Assembly (NCBI GenBank): GCA_017511005.1
Contig: JAFWLP010000052.1
Location: 19,262 to 83,261 of the forward strand
From: Clostridiales bacterium
GTDB taxonomy: Bacteria > Bacillota > Clostridia > Saccharofermentanales > Saccharofermentanaceae
Direction of reading: 5' to 3'
DNA: 64,000 nucleotides
Position numbers and translations under genes: made by a program. The notes below the pieces were generated by a model. The model searched no databases. It was not told the origin of the DNA and was given only the letters and a program-made list of their open reading frames with translations. Of the stretch, positions 60,927 through 64,000 are shown piece by piece (the stretch's first letter is position 1; each line of letters starts with the position of its first letter).

Positions 60927-62921
60927 TCACCCTAAATCAAGCATATCGAGGTCTTTCTTTCCATCCGTCTCGATATGGAGTTTTCTTCCTGAGAGATTGT
61001 CTCCGAGCAAAAGATCGAATATCTCGGCAGTCTTCACCGCATCTTCCGGACAGGCCTTGATGAGTCTTCTGGACTTCGGATTCATGGTCGTCTTCCACAT
61101 CATCTCAGGCTCGTTCTCACCAAGACCTTTCGATCTCTGAATGGTGCAGAGCTTGGGATCGACTTTCGAAAGGATCTCAGTCTTCTCCTTCTCGTTAAAT
61201 GCGAAGTAAGTCTCCTCCTGCGCATTCTTTCCCTTTGGCCTGTATGTGATCTCAAATAACGGAGATTCGGCTATATAGACATAACCCTTCTCGATAAGTG
61301 TAGGCGTAAGCCTGTAGAGCATTGCAAGGATAAGTGTCCTGATCTGGAATCCGTCGACATCGGCATCGGTACAGATTATGATCTTGTTCCACCGCAGATC
61401 ATCGAGATTAAACGCGCTCATGTCCTTCGTGTGCTTATTCTTGATCTCGACACCGCATCCCAGGACCTTGAGAAGATCCGTTATGATCTCGCTCTTAAAG
61501 ATGGTTGCGTAATCAGCCTTGAGGCAGTTTAAGATCTTACCTCTTACAGGCATTACCGCCTGGAATTCGGCATCACGGCCAAGCTTGACCGAGCCCAAAG
61601 CCGAGTCACCCTCTACGATATAGAGCTCACGCTTTGCAACGTCTTTTGTTCTGCAGTCAACGAACTTCTTGATCCTGTTGTTGATGTCAACCTTACCCAT
61701 AAGGGTCTTCTTGATGTTGACCTTGGTCTTCTCGGCATTCTCACGCGCACGCTTGTTGATAAGGATCTGCTCTATGGTCTTCGCCGCAAAATCCTTATTC
61801 TCGATAAACCAGATCTCAAGATTATCCCTGATGAGCTGTGTCATGAAGTCCTGGATGAACTTATTGTTAATGGCCTTCTTGGTCTGGTTCTCATAGGAGG
61901 TCTGCGTCGAGAAAGTATTGGTAACAAGGATCAGGGAATCCGCAATGTCCTGGAAGATGATCCTTGACTCGTTGGCCTTATACTTGTCACGCTGCTTGAT
62001 CTGTTTGTCGATCTCTGCGACAAAAGCATTCCTTACGGCCTTATCAGGGGATCCGCCATGCTCAAGGAAGCTGGAGTTATGGAAGTATTCCAACGCATTG
62101 ACTTCGTTATTGAAGCAGAATGCAACCTCTGCCCTGACCTTATATTCGTCACGGTCTTCCTTGTCTCTGCCCCTGCCTTCACCGGAGAATGTATATGTCT
62201 CGGTAAAGCCCTTCATGGCATTGAGTTCATCAACGTAACCCTTGATGCCTTCAGGATAGATGAACGAGAATTCTTCACCTGTCTCCGCATCCTTAAGGAT
62301 AAACTCGATACCGCTGTTGATAACAGACTGCCTCTTGATGATCTCCTTAAATGTATCAAGAGGGATCAGTATCTCTGTGAAGACCTCCGTATCAGGCTTC
62401 CATCGCTGAATAGTACCCGTCCTGTTGAATCTGTAAGGAGTCTTTACAAGCTCCGTGACAGGCTCACCCTTCTTAAATGAAATCTCATATTTGGTGTGAT
62501 CCCTGAAAACGGTTACTTCGAAAAACTCGGAAGCATACTGTGTGGCGCATGCACCAAGTCCGTTAAGTCCCAAAGAGAACTCATAATCACCTGACGAGTT
62601 ATTGTTGTACTTACCGCCCGCATAAAGCTCGCAATAGACGAGTTGCCAGTTGAATCTTCCCTCTTTGGTATTGAAATCCATGGGGATACCGCGGCCGAAA
62701 TCTTCCACTTCGATCGTACCGTCAGCAAATCTGGTGATGATGATCTTGTTGCCGTGACCTTCCCTGGCCTCGTCGATGGAGTTCGACAGGATCTCGAAAA
62801 AGGAATGGATGCATCCTTCAAGATTGTCTGAACCGAAAATGACAGCCGGACGGAGTCTTACCCTGTCCGCTCCCTTGAGCATCGAAATACTCTCATTGCC
62901 GTAATCCTTCTTACCCGGCAT
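60927..62921 (-). CDS. parE: Topoisomerase IV subunit B (GyrB-type ATPase)
   Basis: 664 residues. N-terminal GHKL ATPase: FEILSNSIDEAREGHG (Glu/Asn), DFGRGIPMD, GLNGLGACATQ. C-terminal TOPRIM: EGDSALGSVKLGRDAEF, where the usual EGDSAGGS has Leu in place of the second Gly, then DADVDGFQIRTL and SKGLGENEPEMMW. ATG at 62921 (MPGKKDYGN) has AAGGAG upstream; the longer frame to 63053 crosses the promoter. Operon parE-parC-deacetylase-like-orphan. Confidence 0.93.
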   Translation of the reverse strand: MPGKKDYGNESISMLKGADRVRLRPAVIFGSDNLEGCIHSFFEILSNSIDEAREGHGNKIIITRFADGTIEVEDFGRGIPMDFNTKEGRFNWQLVYCELYAGGKYNNNSSGDYEFSLGLNGLGACATQYASEFFEVTVFRDHTKYEISFKKGEPVTELVKTPYRFNRTGTIQRWKPDTEVFTEILIPLDTFKEIIKRQSVINSGIEFILKDAETGEEFSFIYPEGIKGYVDELNAMKGFTETYTFSGEGRGRDKEDRDEYKVRAEVAFCFNNEVNALEYFHNSSFLEHGGSPDKAVRNAFVAEIDKQIKQRDKYKANESRIIFQDIADSLILVTNTFSTQTSYENQTKKAINNKFIQDFMTQLIRDNLEIWFIENKDFAAKTIEQILINKRARENAEKTKVNIKKTLMGKVDINNRIKKFVDCRTKDVAKRELYIVEGDSALGSVKLGRDAEFQAVMPVRGKILNCLKADYATIFKSEIITDLLKVLGCGVEIKNKHTKDMSAFNLDDLRWNKIIICTDADVDGFQIRTLILAMLYRLTPTLIEKGYVYIAESPLFEITYRPKGKNAQEETYFAFNEKEKTEILSKVDPKLCTIQRSKGLGENEPEMMWKTTMNPKSRRLIKACPEDAVKTAEIFDLLLGDNLSGRKLHIETDGKKDLDMLDLG

Positions 62922-62970
62922 AAATACCTGACTCCTTAAAATAAATAATATATATAGCTTTGACTTTTCG

Positions 62971-63001
62971 ATTATAACACAAAGAATTCGATATCCTTCA
63001 A
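62971..63001 (-). promoter_or_regulatory. Putative extended -10 promoter of parE
   Basis: TGTTATAAT (TGn plus TATAAT) with TTGAAG 19 bases upstream on the minus strand, about 45 bases before the ATG at 62921. Confidence 0.55.
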
Positions 63002-63018
63002 GACCAAACGGCTCAAAA

Positions 63019-63048
63019 AGAAAGGTTGTCCTCAAAACGGACAACCTT
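63019..63048 (-). terminator. Terminator after the zinc-ribbon gene
   Basis: On the minus strand AAGGTTGTCC pairs with GGACAACCTT around a seven-base loop, then T-rich sequence. It lies 28 bases past the stop at 63076. Confidence 0.8.
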
Positions 63049-63075
63049 GTCACAATAAACTAAAATTGCTTTTGA

Positions 63076-63723
63076 TCAGATGCCCGGAATTTCCCGGGGA
63101 TCACACTGTCTCAGTTCCAACCCGTTCGAAGCCATGTATCTGTATACTATACTGAGCTTGAACGCCAGATTATTACTCTGCGGTCCGATAACTATCTGGA
63201 ACTGATTGCTTTGATTTGGGGAATATGGCCAGGCAGGCCTGCTTGTCATTCCTATGATATGTGTTCCGTTGCTTAGCATGATCCTGACAGCCTCGGTGTT
63301 TTTTATCTCTCCGTAGACAACACCGTCTATCACGATATCAACGTGAAGCATTGCGCAGCTGGGCATTCCGTTACCCATCCTGTAAAGCAGAAGCTGACCG
63401 CCGTAAGCATAAGCCTTTCCGCACGAACTGCATGGAAAACCGGGTGTCGCATCACGCTTGATGTCTTCACACAACCAATGGCAGTCGGGACAAACGATCC
63501 TGTATTTCCTCCCGGCAGGAATAATGATATTGCCGCCCTGCACAGACGGAGGAGCGTAAGGGATCGCAGCGGGAGCTGCAACAGGTGTCTGCTGTGTAAC
63601 CGGTGCCGGAGCAGGTCCTCCGGGATGTGCCGAAGGCTGAGCCTGAGTTCCTACAGGCGTACCGCAGAACATGCAAAACCTGTTTCCTTCCGCAACGGCT
63701 TTTCCGCATTTAACGCAATTCAT
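63076..63723 (-). CDS. Double zinc-ribbon protein of unknown function
   Basis: 215 residues. N-terminal zinc ribbon (CVKCGK...CMFCG, residues 3-20), a Pro/Ala/Gln-rich linker (about 25-70), a second ribbon (CPDCHWLCE...CSSCGKAY) and a beta-rich C-terminal domain (VDIVIDGVVYGEIKNTEAVRIMLSNGTHIIGM) that could be a small ligand or membrane-binding fold. No membrane segment. AGGGGGTGATC precedes the ATG. Single gene with its own terminator. Zinc-ribbon plus linker plus globular domain is frequent in Clostridia; no function can be assigned. Confidence 0.75.
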   Translation of the reverse strand: MNCVKCGKAVAEGNRFCMFCGTPVGTQAQPSAHPGGPAPAPVTQQTPVAAPAAIPYAPPSVQGGNIIIPAGRKYRIVCPDCHWLCEDIKRDATPGFPCSSCGKAYAYGGQLLLYRMGNGMPSCAMLHVDIVIDGVVYGEIKNTEAVRIMLSNGTHIIGMTSRPAWPYSPNQSNQFQIVIGPQSNNLAFKLSIVYRYMASNGLELRQCDPREIPGI

Positions 63724-63826
63724 ATGATCACCCCCTTTTTATTCCAGGATAATTATATCAGATTTATTTGTCATTTATTGCCGAAGCACGTTATTTTCGG
63801 GAGTGGGAGAACAATACAATGTAAAG

Positions 63827-63856
63827 AAAAAAGGGTATCTCAAATCGAGATATCCC
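63827..63856 (-). terminator. Terminator after tRNA-Arg
   Basis: On the minus strand GGGATATCTC pairs with GAGATACCC around a short loop, then TTTTTT, four bases past the tRNA 3' end. Confidence 0.85.
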
Positions 63857-63860
63857 TTTT

Positions 63861-63937
63861 TGGTGAGCCATGGGGGACTCGAACCTCCGGCCCACAGCTT
63901 AGAAGGCTGTTGCTCTATCCAGCTGAGCTAATGACCC
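63861..63937 (-). tRNA. tRNA-Arg (anticodon TCT)
   Basis: 77 bases with encoded CCA. Anticodon loop CTTCTAA on an ACAGC/GCTGT stem gives TCT, reading AGA. The T arm GGAGGTTCGAGTCCCCC is normal. Acceptor stem GGGTCAT/ATGGCTC pairs with two G-U pairs. Confidence 0.95.
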
Positions 63938-64000
63938 TGGAGCGAGTGATGGGAATCGAACCCACGTGGTCAGCTTGGAAGGCTGAAGTTCTACCATTGA
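63938..64000 (-). tRNA. tRNA-Gly (anticodon TCC), 5' end cut by window edge
   Basis: 63 of about 74 bases. Loop CTTCCAA on a stem CAGC/GCTG gives TCC, reading GGA. The T arm TGGGTTCGATTCCCA and CCA are encoded. It abuts tRNA-Arg with no spacer, so they form one processed transcript. Confidence 0.93.

Overview
The window comes from a Gram-positive anaerobe of the class Clostridia, probably a gut or rumen lineage near Lachnospiraceae (inference). The evidence is the Firmicutes order def-fmt-rsmB-rlmN-phosphatase-PASTA kinase-rsgA-rpe-thiN, a T-box leader in front of pheS, strong Shine-Dalgarno sites with frequent TTG and GTG starts, a CCA-encoding tRNA, YsxC, RqcH, a YerC-like regulator and a DUF5688 protein. 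Base composition looks even and I see no prophage, transposase, rRNA operon or CRISPR array.

Layout. Positions 1-36.5 kb are almost all minus strand: a secreted subtilase cut by the window edge, a DUF5688 gene, then a nine-gene translation/signalling operon (promoter near 11.95 kb, terminator near 2.79 kb). Next come secA-punA-ahcY with a YerC/TrpR-like regulator, an isolated three-gene cluster of TadE/TadG-like pseudopilins, pheST behind a Phe T-box, a degenerate methylglyoxal-synthase-like gene overlapping a metallo-beta-lactamase-fold hydrolase, and icd-SEC-C-mreC-mreD-PBP2. holA, a GH25 lysozyme lipoprotein and comEC follow. Positions 36.6-42.1 kb are plus strand: ysxC, two tandem PRPP-synthetase paralogues, a small membrane protein and rqcH. 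Positions 42.1-46.4 kb are minus strand: ruvC-ruvA-ruvB-queH (complete with promoter and terminator) and a pyrimidine nucleoside phosphorylase. A Gfo/Idh/MocA dehydrogenase and tRNA-Lys lie on the plus strand to 47.85 kb.

Positions 47.9-64 kb are minus strand and the most accessory part. A four-gene module encodes a kinase-like protein with an N-terminal PIN-like region, a von Willebrand A protein, a tail-anchored PP2C phosphatase and a charged coiled-coil protein. This matches the published TerY-P triad (E. coli YegI/YegL/YegK) with extra parts, and a duplicated 47-bp palindromic repeat sits at its internal promoter. Upstream is an operon of a PH-domain protein, a sirtuin with a histone-H1-like tail and a membrane-bound MutS-family ATPase. 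Then come parE-parC followed by a deacetylase-fold protein that has lost its metal-binding residues and an orphan protein, a double zinc-ribbon protein, and tRNA-Arg/tRNA-Gly.

A recurring theme is paralogues or fold members whose catalytic residues are missing: the first PRPP synthetase, the methylglyoxal-synthase-like protein and the deacetylase-like protein. The best candidates for undescribed biology are the TerY-P-like module, the PRPP-synthetase pair and the PH-sirtuin-MutS operon.
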